Below, in pieces: positions 20,365 through 31,690 of a stretch of DNA of 64,000 nt; position 1 is the stretch's first letter, and each line of letters begins with the position of its first letter. The stretch comes from Phytophthora sp. 'mugwort' (Eukaryota > Oomycota > Peronosporomycetes > Peronosporales > Peronosporaceae), in assembly GCA_033558025.1 (NCBI GenBank), contig JAUCEF010000018.1:4712001-4776000 (forward strand). The letters run 5' to 3'. Made by a program: the position numbers and the translations under genes. The notes under the pieces are model-generated. The model made no database searches, was not told the origin of the DNA, and saw only the letters and a program-made list of their open reading frames with translations.

Positions 20365-21559
20365 TTAGCACGCACACTTCAGCCTCGCCAGCTCCGTCAG
20401 GAACTGCTGCACCTCCGCCGTGTCGCGGAGCGAGTAGGACGCCTTCGTCATCGGCAGCTCTTTCAGATTACCGGGCAGGTCCACCTTCTCCGCCTCGGGG
20501 TCTCGTACGATGATCGAGATACCTTGGCCGAGTCCGCGGGCATTCAGCGCGTTGAAGGCATCCTCGTCACTGATGTCGTCGCCCAGGTAGAAGGGTACGA
20601 CATCCTCCGCGTCCAGCCCCAACTCCGATAGGATGTACATGACAGCACGACCTTTGTCCCAGTCAACCTGTAGATGGCAAGAACGCACAGGTCAGACTCG
20701 GATAAAACGATAGCATACAAATCTTCCAGGCCTCGCATACCCGAGGTCGCAGCTCGAAGACCATCTTGCCCATTTTCTTGGTCAGACTCGGGTGGTATGC
20801 CACGTAGTCATCTACAATCTGCTCGACGGCGTTCTGAAGCGCCGGAGCAACCTGGCCAGTGGTGAAGCACAAGACAAGACGAATGCGTTGACTTCAGCCG
20901 AAGGAAATACGATGTACAACCCAGGCAGGCTCAAGCACCCTCGGCTTTCATGCAGCACTCACGTGACGATAGTGTACCGACATGGCGAGTCCGTTGTCTT
21001 CCACCTCCGCGCCAGCAATATGCGCCGTCTGCTCCGTCAAGGTGCGCATCGCCTGCTCCAGCTCTGGGCGGAAGTGATCAGCCACCTGGCAGTTAATGGG
21101 ACGCGTCTTGGTGCCCTTGATGTCGAACCCGTGGCTGCCAGCGTACACGAGGTTGTCTAACTGCACGAAGTTATATACCTTCTCCGTGGAGCGGCCTGTC
21201 ACAATGGCCGTGACGAACTTGGACGAGAGCTCGCTGAGCGCGGTGCGCATGGTTTCCGTCATGAAGGCATGATCGGGCACGTCCACAATGGGCGACAGCG
21301 TGCCGTCGTAGTCGAGGAACACAACAGGACGCTTGCCTACATTTTGCATTTGAACAGCAACAATCAGAAACCCATAGACACGTCGCCATGCTGCTGCAGC
21401 TCCAAGCAGCGCCAATCAATGACCAGTCGGTTACACTGCTCCTGTTCCTCTGCCAGCTAGGCTCAGCGCAAGACAAAGCGTAAATATTGTTATCGTCTTA
21501 CCTGCGACTTTTTGCTTAATGGAGTCCAGGTCCCGGAATGCGTTGGTCGGATGCAGCAT
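20365..21559 (-). CDS. Trehalose-6-phosphate phosphatase, stand-alone
   Basis: Four exons on the minus strand: 21502-21559, 20963-21336, 20741-20851 and 20365-20667, all in phase, encoding 281 residues. It is a HAD-superfamily phosphatase. The nucleophile motif is VVFLDYDGTLSPIV (Asp28 and Asp30), motif II is AIVTGRS, the lysine motif lies in VDWDKGRAVMYIL, and the acidic metal-binding motif is YLGDDISDEDAF. The cap domain contains GSHGFDIKG and, after it, VEDNGLAMSVHYRHV. This is the size and motif set of OtsB and plant TPP enzymes, which release trehalose from trehalose 6-phosphate. A second trehalose gene, a synthase/phosphatase fusion, lies at 57219-61070. The gene ends about 210 bp from the Tc1 element. 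Confidence 0.92.
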
Positions 21560-23222
21560 TATGGTTGCTGCCTGGGGTTCGTAGACGACTGGACTGCTGC
21601 AGTTTCCCCGACGCAACTAGGGCGATGGGCAGACAGAGAGAGACTGACGATATGTGCGCTTGCTGCGGCTGGTTACGCAGACGCCTGGCTGTGCTGAGCT
21701 CGCGCTCGCTAGGCCGGAAGCACGTGAAGAGTTGGTCGTGGGTGAGCTAGTGTGACCAGGAAGCGACGGCCGACAAGTCGTGGCTCCAGCGCGATCGCCA
21801 TTCTGACCAATCAGCGCGCGCGCGCATTCAAACAGTACGCTCGCAGCAACTAAGACTTGGTTTTTGTATGGTTAGCAACACAGTCCGCGAGGGCAGTGAA
21901 GTCAGAAGCCTGGTATTCACCTGCCGGCCGCACTTGACACCCAGATTGCTATGACCACGATGTTTTATGGCAGCTTGCCGACCAAGGCGACTGCTGGTGC
22001 TGTCGTAGCATATACTAGTCAATGTTTCGCGACGTCTCATGTGGGCATCACGAGGCATTGTGGTCGACCCACTGTTCAGTGGCACTCTCGGAACTTCACA
22101 TCCTCTTCCAATAGACGCTCTTCTTGACACCTCTGAGCATCGAATGCAAGTTCACAGCTAGGCTACTATTTAATACGCCGGACTGACCGTCCGAAACGGC
22201 TATTGTGACGAGCAGCGAATCCAATTGGAGCAGCATCGAGCATTAAACGTGCCGCACGTTTCAATTCTAATTATTGCAAGTGACGGTGTTTCGTCCCCAG
22301 TGTCAGAGCGACTCGCTGCAGCGAGTCTGCCTCAGCAAGCTACTCAGATCTGTATCCCATCTGACTTCGGTGCGACTCTACCGGAGCGGGGAGTGCACAA
22401 GCTGGTTCATGAAGCGGCGGTGCTCCCTCCATCTATTCCTGCAGCCTTTGAGATAAAAAAGCTAATAAGTATGCCTTGCCACCAAATCTCACGTCACATC
22501 TCCGATTTCGATCGAATCTGGCCGGCGCTACAGTACTGTACATTGCAACGAGCATCTCGAAGACTTTTCGTGTACACCTCGAGTTTGTGCTTTGAAAGGT
22601 ACGGACTCGCTCATCATCTACGCATGGCTCATACACAAGTTTGTGGCGCCGGTGTATTACGGAGAGCAGATTCGTTGTCAAAGACCATCAAATTCGATTA
22701 GGTCGTGTCGCCGTTCGACGCCTTGCTTCCCGAGCGGCACATTAGGGCGGTGGTTACGACTACCGTACAGTGGATTCGCCACAGAAAGTGCTCCGTGAAC
22801 ACTGTTAACAGGTCAACAGCGACCGCATGCATGCTCACCGCTGAGCCTCACGGTGAGGTGAGACTCACCTGCCTTCGATGGATTTTGTCGGGTTACGATG
22901 ACACGAAAAAGTTCCATCCGTTTCGGCCCTCACTATTTTTGCTCGAATGTGTTTTAACCAATCGCAGCTGGCACAGTCTGCACATAGCGCGTGCGTTTGA
23001 CTGCTGATCCCACTTCTCTTTCTGTCACATCGAGCAACAGCCTTCAAGGCGGAACAAATCTGACGCCATATTTTGGCGCCCCCGCCAGCAACCACGCCCC
23101 AGATCTACAACGCCGGAGGGAGCAGCTTTGGCGGCTTCCAGCACGTCGCACAACCGAACCAGCTCGAATCAAATCACATCCCAGCCACCTCCGACCCCTC
23201 CCCTGGCCCCAGTAACAGTAAG
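21560..23222. other. Intergenic, no recognisable gene
   Basis: This 1.66-kb stretch lies between the divergent trehalose phosphatase and Ca2+/H+ exchanger genes, so it contains both promoters. Open frames here (22225-22701 plus, 22433-22681 minus, 21828-22130 minus) overlap each other and show no recognisable domain. An in-frame stop at 23061 closes the exchanger frame, and the part 23064-23222 is either its untranslated leader or an unrecognised 5-prime exon junction. Confidence 0.45.
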
Positions 23223-24563
23223 ATGCACACGGCCCAGGCTCTCGCGTCAATCCGACGGTCGCGCACGTATGACGCCGAGGGCGGTACCTCACGCGTGCGC
23301 AAGTATCCGAGCGAGCACTCGTCATTGCTTCAAGGTAATGGCCACAACGGCAGCAACGGCCACGTGAGCGGCAGCACGAGCTTCCAGCTGACCCCGGGGG
23401 TTAGTGGAGCCGCCTCTAACAGCGACGTGAACGACGCGCCGCTCACGATCAAGGAGGACGCGCTGGCCATCTACGACATGATCAAGGCGCAGCCGCTCAA
23501 CCTCATGCTGCTCACGACGCCGCTCGCCGTTTGGGCGTCGCTCGGCGGCTGGAGCGACCTATGGGTCTTCATCTTTAACTTCCTCGTCATGATCCCGCTG
23601 GCTAACCTTCTAGGTGAGGCCACCGAGTCGCTGGCTTTTCACACGGGCGAGACCATCGGCGGGCTCGTCAACGCCACCTTCGGCAACGCTGTCGAGGTCA
23701 TCGTCGCCATCTTCGCGCTAAAGGCGGGTGAGATCAACGTGGTGCAGAGCTCGCTCATCGGCTCCGTGCTGTCCAACCTGCTTCTCGTTCTTGGCTGCGC
23801 CTTCATTGCCGGGGGCGTCCGCAACAAGGAGAACTCGTTCAACGCTGTGGGTGCCAGCGCCAACTCGTCGCTTCTCATGCTGGCGAGCTTCGCCATGCTT
23901 CTGCCCAGTTACATCTTCTACTTCTCTGACCACGACTCGGAGGAAACGCGTGTATCCAACACGCTCACGCTCTCGCGCATTGCAGCTGCGTTCCTGCTCT
24001 TCATGTACATCCAGCTGCTATTCTTCCAGCTCAAGACCCACGCCGAATTTTTCGAGGACGAGAGAGACGACCCCGAGGAAACCGTGGCATTGTCCAAGCG
24101 TGCCAGCGCCACGGTGCTGTTGCTGGCCACCCTAATGGTCGCCGTTTTCTCCGAGTTCCTCGTGGGATCCATTGACGGTTTCGCCAGTGAAATGCACCTG
24201 AGCAAGTCGTTCATTGGTATCATCTTGCTGCCTGTTGTCGGAAACGCCGTGGAGCACGTAACGGCCGTTAAGGTGGCGCTGAACAACAAGATGGAGCTGG
24301 CAATGGGCGTTGCAGTGGGCTCAGCCACGCAGGTGTCTCTCTTTGTGGTGCCCGTCGTCGTGCTCTCGGGATGGTTCATGGACCAGGCCATGTCGCTGGC
24401 GTTCCCCCAGTTCGAGATCCTCATTTACCTCATGTCGATCATCATCGTCTACGCTATTATCGCGGACGGCAAGTCCAACTGGCTGGAGGGCTCCATGCTG
24501 CTCACAGCTTACGCGCTGGTGGCCATCGCACTCGTCTGGGTAGACGTACCAACTGCAGCGTAA
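23223..24563 (+). CDS. Ca2+/H+ exchanger (CAX, vacuolar type)
   Basis: From the ATG at 23223 the frame encodes 446 residues with no intron; the open frame extends 53 codons further upstream without an ATG, so a 5-prime exon is possible. The N terminus is polar (Ser/Gly/Asn/His). The membrane part has about 11 helices and the two inverted alpha repeats typical of the CaCA superfamily, each with the pore motif GNAxE: GGLVNATFGNAVEVIVAIFA and LLPVVGNAVEHVTAVKVAL. An acidic loop (FFEDERDDPEET) separates the halves, as in yeast Vcx1 and plant CAX. It would move Ca2+ into the vacuole in exchange for H+. It converges on the START gene. Confidence 0.92.
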   Translation: MHTAQALASIRRSRTYDAEGGTSRVRKYPSEHSSLLQGNGHNGSNGHVSGSTSFQLTPGVSGAASNSDVNDAPLTIKEDALAIYDMIKAQPLNLMLLTTPLAVWASLGGWSDLWVFIFNFLVMIPLANLLGEATESLAFHTGETIGGLVNATFGNAVEVIVAIFALKAGEINVVQSSLIGSVLSNLLLVLGCAFIAGGVRNKENSFNAVGASANSSLLMLASFAMLLPSYIFYFSDHDSEETRVSNTLTLSRIAAAFLLFMYIQLLFFQLKTHAEFFEDERDDPEETVALSKRASATVLLLATLMVAVFSEFLVGSIDGFASEMHLSKSFIGIILLPVVGNAVEHVTAVKVALNNKMELAMGVAVGSATQVSLFVVPVVVLSGWFMDQAMSLAFPQFEILIYLMSIIIVYAIIADGKSNWLEGSMLLTAYALVAIALVWVDVPTAA

Positions 24564-24880
24564 GGAGTGGTCGAAGCTCCACGCCCTCTCACACATTAGT
24601 ACTATCATAGCTTTTTAGTTTGCAATAGGACCGAACTCTTGCACCCTTTAATCATTTCTGCAATATGACTGAACTATTGCACCATTTATTCATGTTGTGC
24701 ACAACTCCGTCATTGCATTTTTCTTGTTCTCGTTGCCAGATTCTTTTACAATTCGTAGATTTATGTGGTTAGCCTGGACCCCATTGTGTAGTGTAGTTGT
24801 TACTACTACGTAGTACGTAGTATTTGTTGTGTATTAGATAGGTTGATAATTCTAGCTCAGCATAGCATTCCGTCATAAGC

Positions 24881-26161
24881 TTATGCAGTAGCAGGCCAGA
24901 TCCGCGTTCGCATATAAGTTGACGGTGTAGTTGAAGCGGTGCGGCTCGTCGAGGTAGTGCTCAGTCCACTAATGGTACTGGGTCGCAACAGAAACACCGG
25001 CCCGTCTTCGATCTCATCGATGGTGTCAAACACACGATGCCGCGCGGCCGAGATGCACATGCAGCACAGGCGCTGGCGCGCAATAACTCCGATGAGAACT
25101 TCGACGTCCTGGGCCTTGGAGCACGACCCACAAGTGGCGTGGCCACAAATGTAGCATACGTGTTTCTTGCGCAATAGCGACTTCTTCACCAGCTTGCCAC
25201 ATCCCGAGCAGCTTCCATCACCTATGGTATCAGCAGAGTCGTTTGTGTCCTCGGCACCGAACCGTCTCCGGAGCGCGATATCACCAATCTTGGGGATCAA
25301 CTTGGCGAGCTTCAGCAGGGCGTGGGTCGACGCCTCGCGCACGGTAGCAGCTTTAAGCTTAGCCTTGACAATATTCTTGGATTTGAATCCGTCGGGAGAC
25401 ATTGTGTGCGTTCCAAAGTAAAACACGGATGTCTGGTGGGATTTCAACTGCTCTGCAAGCATGTAGCCAGCCAACACGTCACCACCGACAACCAGTCGGC
25501 CGGCATGGTCTCGCTTCAGCGTCTGGAAGGTGCGGACGGCGGTGCGCGTCTTGTAGTCGAACTCGACGTAATCCAGGAATTCGATCGTCCTTGTGCTGGA
25601 AACGAGCGGAATGGAGCCCGAAAACTGCATCCGCTTGGTAGTCAGGTAGGTGTTCGGTGACGACGTCGGTACTTCACGCAGTGTGACTGCATAGGAGAAG
25701 GCCTCGCCTGCAAGGGCCACCATCGTCGCGTTGAAGTCGTCGCTGTTGCGACTGGAGAGCACTTCCAGAATCTCATTGGCACTGCAGGGCAGCGCAGTGG
25801 ATGCCGCAACATCAAATACACCAGTTGTCGACTTCCGCTCGAATACGCGCACACCTTGACCGTCCTTGCGTTCCGTCCACCCTGCTGTAGCAAACACCTG
25901 TTGGGCATGCTCCACCTTGGCGCGAGAATTTGCGGCCAGCGCCAGTAGTGCGTCATCTTCGCCCTTAAGCTTAACACAGGTGCTGGGCATGGAGGGTGTG
26001 GGTCTGCTGCTGCTGGAGCTGAAGAACGAACGCATCCTCGGAGACGGCGTCACCTGCACTGGACTTCGACCCGAGGAGCTTAGGAAGTTGGTCTCGTCCG
26101 CGCACGTGAACATGTTTCGCGACGAGATGCCTGCAGTGCTGCAAAATTGACGCAGCGTCAT
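24881..26161 (-). CDS. START-like lipid-binding protein with degenerate FYVE-type zinc finger
   Basis: A single exon encodes 426 residues. The stretch at about 65-290 (KVEHAQQVFATAGWTERKDG through LREVPTSSPNTYLTTKRMQF and FLDYVEFDY) looks like the START-like domain found in many oomycete proteins next to a FYVE finger. A zinc finger follows near 318-370 with pairs CSGCGKL, CYICGHATCGSC and CCMC. The basic R+HHCR patch of classical FYVE is replaced by RKKHVCYICG, so PI3P binding is doubtful. Oomycetes have many such START/FYVE proteins; roles in lipid sensing are inferred. The last 25 residues look unlike a folded end; the next frame over reads FNYTVNLYANADLACY, so a small indel near the stop is possible. 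A partial Inr (26241-26251 minus) lies about 80 bp upstream. Confidence 0.85.
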   Translation of the reverse strand: MTLRQFCSTAGISSRNMFTCADETNFLSSSGRSPVQVTPSPRMRSFFSSSSSRPTPSMPSTCVKLKGEDDALLALAANSRAKVEHAQQVFATAGWTERKDGQGVRVFERKSTTGVFDVAASTALPCSANEILEVLSSRNSDDFNATMVALAGEAFSYAVTLREVPTSSPNTYLTTKRMQFSGSIPLVSSTRTIEFLDYVEFDYKTRTAVRTFQTLKRDHAGRLVVGGDVLAGYMLAEQLKSHQTSVFYFGTHTMSPDGFKSKNIVKAKLKAATVREASTHALLKLAKLIPKIGDIALRRRFGAEDTNDSADTIGDGSCSGCGKLVKKSLLRKKHVCYICGHATCGSCSKAQDVEVLIGVIARQRLCCMCISAARHRVFDTIDEIEDGPVFLLRPSTISGLSTTSTSRTASTTPSTYMRTRIWPATA

Positions 26162-27024
26162 GTATTGTTTCCGTTCGCCGAGTGGAACAGAGTTCCGTAC
26201 GGCCTGGCGTCGTCGCTGGAAGATTGACGTGCGTTCTAGACAGCGGAATGAAGAATGGCTGGGATGGTAAGTTGATCCCGGGAAGGTGAAAGCCGATTGT
26301 TACACACTTCGAGTACAATTTGTGATTCAGAAGTAGGTAGTGGCAAGAAACTAGGCGAGGTGCTAGTGTTCAGCACCAACGTAACTAGTCTCGACGATAC
26401 GCGCTGCGTGCGAATGGATGGAAATCTGTCCAGCTACCTCATTCACGTGCGCCGTCTTGGCCTCGACACTGCGTGCGCGCGCTGATTCTAAATGGTTTCG
26501 TCGTCTCGCGGCGCGCGGTCTCGCTGTCCCAGGCCACGGTATCCTCACTTGACGATGACGACGGCCACGAATGTGCTGCTGGATATGCGGTATCAAGCCG
26601 CGCTTCAAGTCGCGTATACCGTGTTCGAATTGAACCTCAACTTGAGGTTGCAAAAGAGCTTAAATCATCAGACTCGGAAGGCGACAGCGTGGTGGGCGCT
26701 AATACATGTAGCACAATGCCGCTCGCTTGATGTTAGCGAACCGCATATCCACGCTCTGGCTTGGCGGTCATGAATCGTGCATGACAGCGGCACCGTCAGT
26801 GTGGCGGCCTCGTTGGTCTCATGCCGGTTGCAATGATGAGCGCCTCTCTAAGCACGAAAAAGTTGTCCATTCTACACACATTCCCGCGGATTTTTTTCGG
26901 GTCTTCGATTGTGCTGTACATCATGCCTACATGTATGTATACATATCAACGAGTTGTACAACCGCGTGTACAACTGACCGAGTGTGCGACTGCCTTCTTA
27001 TTGGTTGAAACATTCCTTGTTGAT
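26162..27024. other. Boundary region between gene block and repeat block, no gene recognised
   Basis: This holds the 5-prime flank of the START gene and the start of the repeat-rich block. Open frames at 26297-26773 overlap on both strands and have no recognisable domain. No terminal repeats were found. Confidence 0.4.
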
Positions 27025-28971
27025 TTAATGAGCGCCTGCCTGCACACGCAGACATGGATGCCCGCCGCGCTTTTTATCATTGCGCAGGGCTATTAGAATA
27101 TTTGTTACTGAGAGCTGCCTACCGTATACGGAATAAACTTTGTAAATTGCTGTATCACTAGTGAAGCCTGAGCGAACCAGATTGGACATTACGTCCCAAA
27201 AGACTTTCCGCCGCGAGTACGCAGATTTGTTTATCCCTCCCTCAATGGCTGTAAAGTACTTCGCTGGTTTCAATCCACCACACCACACTTGGTACGTGCC
27301 AAAGCTCGTACAGATCTTTTGGCCGCTTGGAGAACCTAGCCAGCGACGCACGCTGGGGATTTCGTGTACTTGATTGGCACTGCGGTGCATCTTCCGAAAC
27401 AATGTTTTTTTCGAAAAGTGGGCTGGATTACCAGTCGTCTCAGTATTGCCTGAGTTTTTTGCTGTTCGCGCTGATCTTCACGCCGCGATAGCAAAACTTC
27501 ATTCATCACTTCTGTCATGTATCGGCGCACTGCAGTTATCTGAGAGTGGAGAGCTGCAAATTCACGGTGTGTGCCTTCTCCCCGTATTGACCCTTCTGTG
27601 TGTAACCGCTGAGTACTTGCTTCAATTGCTTGTTCTGTGACCTCGTTAATGCTGATGGGGACACGATTGAGCTGCGATCCATCACCAGTAACGTAAAATT
27701 CATCACGCTAGATTGGGTTCACATTTGAGCTACCCCTTGCATTTGTATAAACAGACATAATCTTCTGCTTCAATTTTGTCGGAAGCAGCGCATACTTGTA
27801 GTTTTCGTGTGGTCTAGCGCCACCTATAGCAACGGCAGCGTTGTTGCAATTGATTCACCCATTAGCTGTTTTACCCTCGGTGCAATCTGATCAGAAAGTA
27901 GATTTAGTGCGACACCGCCAATTCCAGTTTTTAACGTGTAAAATCGCGGACCTGCTGATCCCATCAGAGCTGCAGCGGTCGATGCATCGGGATACAGCTG
28001 TGTGTTGTCAATGTATACATCGACTATGCCTGTGCGCATCCGCCAGCGACCTCGTCGGTTTACGAAATCTTTTGAAATACCACTGCGAGTAGCATACGTA
28101 GCTGCTCCCTTGCGAAGGCTGTGGGTTCCAGCTTTCCCGCTTTCAACTTCTTAAATGCTTGATTTTGCACCATACTCTCCAAAACCCGTCTGACAGCGCG
28201 ATCACAATCTTTTGGGTTACCATATATGAAGTCCGACCTCACAATATTCGCCGTCGATTCGATGTACAAAACCAAACGAGCAGAGGGCACATTTTGGGGT
28301 CCATACTACCAAGTATAATTTGCTCCGGGGCCTCGCGCTCTTCTTGTATGTTTTTGGACCACCGCAGTAAAAAGAAGCGTCGAAGGGTATTGAATGTTGG
28401 GCGAGAAATTGCTGAACGGCAGCTTCACCATGTCATCGATACGAGCGCAGATGTGCCGTTGAAGTGATAGTACACTTCCTACCATATATGCTCTGTCATT
28501 GTTTACCCATCGCGCTCGTACCCGCTGTAAGATATTCATGAACTCGTCAAACTCCACAGAGTGGCGTGCTTTGTTCTCAGCCCCCTCTCGTCGGACCTCG
28601 AACTTCTTCATCTTCTTGATTAACTTGCTGACAGCATCATAGCGGATGGGATTGCCGCGTTCCGTGACTGGATCCACGTTGAATTGATTCGCGGCATGAA
28701 TGATGAGATTGCTTTCTTAAGATCACTCTAGCGTGCTTGACCGACGATGAAGAGGCCACATATCTTCGGATGGAACTGGATCTCCGGACGCCTGCTGGCT
28801 CATCCAGCGGAACAAGTGGTCTGGTGTTATCTGCAGTAGCTCCTCTATGGTGAACACATGGTCGCTGCTATACTCCACGTTGTCCTTGAAGGACATGAAC
28901 CTCACGAGCTCGGGCTTGTAGCGACTTGGCATGGGACTGGGCTTTTGCGAAATGCTTCTGCTACCCTCCAC
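27025..28971 (-). pseudogene. Crypton-like tyrosine recombinase, degraded
   Basis: Blocks read on the minus strand in changing frames, in the order expected of an oomycete Crypton-type tyrosine recombinase. The N-terminal block (28971-28723) ends with TPDHLFRWMSQQASGDP..RRSSTLE. Next is a block (28677-28306) with GNPIRYDAVSKLIKKMKKFE and the catalytic-region LQRHICARIDDMVKLPFSNF, whose Arg is the likely first catalytic residue. Then come 28290-28060 (LVLYIESTANI..SDFIYGNPKD), 28039-27824 (GIVDVYIDNTQLYPDA, AAALMGSAGPRFYTLKTGIG), and a C-terminal part at 27530-27025 with IPSVRRWLGSPSGQKIC and GGLKPAKYFTAIEGGINKSA. Several stops and frameshifts make it inactive. The exact ends are not visible because Cryptons have no inverted repeats. 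Confidence 0.7.
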
Positions 28972-29439
28972 AGTAACGCAGTAACACAGATTTCATAACG
29001 GTGCTCTACACCGCGCCGTTCTGCAACCGTGACTGGCTTTTTGTAAGGGAATTGAGTTGCAGAACAGCTCGGCACCTGCTACAGTTCGCGCTACCTCAGT
29101 TACTAATAGCACACCAGCTTTTTGGTGCAGTATCAGCAAGAATCCTAGTCAATACTGAGCAACCAGCTAATCAATGATCAGCGATCCGAGAAATACAACC
29201 CGGGTTGCAAATGGCCGGTAATGTACATGTACTTGTGGGCAGGGATCCCGATTATGGCATTGTATTTTCAATAATGTTTTATGAAACCATCGAATAATAT
29301 ATTTCCAGCTTCCTCTGGATAAATGGATAATTATTTGAATACAGAATCACCTTCCATAACTGATTCAAAATCCCTCTTTAAATTACTGGAGCTCTTACAG
29401 AGTGAGTGCCGGCCAAGAGATCTCCAAGCTCCCGCTTTT
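28972..29439. other. Unassigned repeat-block sequence
   Basis: AT-rich towards the right, with stops in all frames. I see no domain, hairpin or terminal repeat. It may include the left flank of the hAT fragment that begins near 29440. Confidence 0.4.
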
Positions 29440-29611
29440 GTCAAGCTCTAACAGCCAGTTGTTCCGCCCACTTCCAACATCGAAGAGCGCTTCTTCAGTG
29501 GCGCGTGGACAGGAGCGCCATCGGCTGCAACCGAGCACACTCGATATGGTTCTAGTTTTTAGGCATAATAGGGAGTATTGGACAGCTCGCTCAGTCGATG
29601 AGGCTACCAGA
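29440..29611 (+). pseudogene. hAT transposase, C-terminal dimerisation fragment
   Basis: The string PPTSNIEERFFS, read in one frame, continues in another as VARGQERHRLQPSTLDMVLV and then FRHNREYW. This PPTSN..ERxFS..H.L.P..L...LF...N..YW pattern is the dimerisation region of hAT transposases. Only the last part of the protein is present and a frameshift splits it. Confidence 0.6.
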
Positions 29612-30481
29612 TAATTGCACATGATATTCTGCATCGCTTTAATGCTCTTCATTATGACACTATTTACTGTCTGGCTTGTAACGATGTCATTATGTATGTT
29701 CTGTCGATATGGAGCCGATGTCATAATTTATGCTGCGTGCAGGCCTCAGATAAATAAAAATGCATACTCGGGATCCCTGCTTGTGGGCCACAAGTTGTGG
29801 CACAAGTTGTGCGGCCCAGCGCACTCTGATTGGCGCCATCTTCCACAGCAAGACACTGTTGACACCTTCAAGCGGACATGAACATTCGATCAGTTCAGTG
29901 TAGAGTGTGCAGTGCTGTAGGTCCCGGAGAGCAGCTTCGTACATAGTTTTTGAAAGGGGGTGAAAGCCAAATCGGAGGCGAGCGGTTGCGAGGTCGCGTA
30001 GCCGTAGCAAACCCGCGCGGTATTTGCGTAGGCGGGCCCAGCGCCGAGCATTCTAGCGAGCCGAGCACTGTAGCGGGTCGAGCTTAGAATAAACATATAT
30101 TTCCTCGCAGGAGCGCAGCGACTGCCTTTGCGGAGCCCAGCGTAGCAAATCAAACCCCGGAAATGCCATCCATTTTGCAAAATGATAAACTTATTACATA
30201 CTTGGTACTATTATGATTCCATTTTTATTGACTGTGTACGGAGTCTCTGCCGTAGTTCCAGCGTTGGAGCCGGTGACCTACGAGACGAATCGATGATGCA
30301 TTGCCAAGTATGAGCAAAATGAAGATCTCACTGTTGCTATTTTTGTTGTATTTGGCCCCCAATAACCCAGCAAACCTCGATCAATGAAAAAGCAAGTTTG
30401 AAAGTGGTTGGCTAATAAGAGCTACATCTATGAGCATGCGCACGAGGGCAAGGAGCGCACTTCCGGCACCGACCCTGAGGC
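29612..30481. other. Unassigned repeat-block sequence
   Basis: Short open frames on both strands (29690-30180 minus, 29615-29881 plus) show no domain that I can name. The stretch 30030-30100 has a short GC-rich, partly repeated motif (AGCGAGCCGAGCACTGTAGC). No element ends were found. Confidence 0.4.
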
Positions 30482-31690
30482 GTGGTGACGGTACTGACCC
30501 CCAGTTCCGAACTCGAGAAACTCGAGATTGTGGCTTGGGTCAACTCATTGAGGCGGGATGAAATTCCTGCCTCTCTTGCAATATTGAGTGCAAAAGCGCT
30601 GGAGGTGGCTAGCGATCTGTTAATTTTCGCGCGAGCAATTTGTACATCTCATTTCTGGACGAAGAAGTTTATGGGCCGCCCTCGTCTTTCGATCCGAGCA
30701 CGCACAAGGCAAGGCCAGAGCACGCCAAATGATACCACAGAGGCACCGCGCTCATTTACCGCAACTCTTCGATAACCCATTGTTGAGAACGGTCTAACAA
30801 AGCTTTACAATGCGGATCAAACCGATACTTTATGTACTTGTGTATGGTGCAGTTACAGTGACATTACTGATTACGTTTCTGCAGCTGTGTGTTTTAGTAT
30901 CTGCCCCGTAGAACAATTGCCGGTCGCAACTCGAAAACTGTCTGTGTTAAATGTGGTGGAAAGGAGAAGGAGCGAGTGACGGCCATGCTACTAGCCGATT
31001 CAACCGGTGTCAGTACCACCCGTGCTTAGTTTTTAAGAGCAAGCCGTCAACGCGCCCTGCAGTTGAAGTTAAAACAAGATTAAGCGAAATGGCTTCGGAC
31101 GAACAGTATAGTCTGACGTGAGGCCGCTCCAGGAGCGAACGGGTTGCCGGACATATGATAAGACCACAGCGTGGTGGAGGGCGGAATGTCGATCAAGTTT
31201 CTCAAGTATAATTTTGTTGACCGCGAGGCACCTGAAGAGCCGGTACTTCTTCGATGGGACGACTTCTCCGTTCACTGGACCGATAAAGACGTCCTATATG
31301 CTGCATCAATTGGCGCGATACTTATGAAGGTCCCGCCGCGTTACACAAGACATCGCGTAGAACAAGCCGTTAAAAGACGTGCTTCGAAAGTGTTGAGTGC
31401 AAAATTTACAAGAGCAGATAGCTGAATTTCACATCATTGCCGCAGAATAGAAGCGAGCAGCAGCTCAAATCCGCGATCGGGTCGATGAAGTGCGACGCCA
31501 GGCCGCAATTGACCATGGTGTGATGCCGTGTGACAGCACTTGCGCCCCCGACGTCCGCGACTGTGTGGCACCAACTACCCCGGCGCTTTCTGCAATGATT
31601 TCTAGAGACCAAGCCCCTACGGCACCGACTCCGTCTAGAGGAGCAATGTCGACAAAGGCTGTTGTTGCTCCTGAGTTGTCCTTGTGATCT
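30482..31690 (+). pseudogene. pogo/Tigger-like transposase, degraded
   Basis: The first part (30482-30775) has the CENP-B-type DNA-binding block IVAWVNSLRRDEIPASLAIL, with LEVASDLLIFARAICTSHFW and KKFMGRPRLSIRARTRQGQS, as in oomycete pogo-family transposases. After about 300 bp without recognisable coding, 31171-31425 gives the catalytic-domain end: VLLRWDDFSVHWTDKDVLYA and IGAILMKVPPRYT. The Asp in WDDFSVH is the likely second catalytic residue. The middle (first catalytic Asp) is missing or unrecognisable and stop codons interrupt it, so it is a relic. Confidence 0.65.

Noticed and set aside
24795..24830. Short palindromic run of TAC/GTA triplets (ACTACGTAGTACGTAGT)
   Set aside because: A small simple repeat between convergent genes; too short to call a regulatory site.
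26473..26773. Overlapping plus-strand frames after the START gene
   Set aside because: Two frames of similar length overlap in the same strand, with no domain; likely chance or repeat debris.
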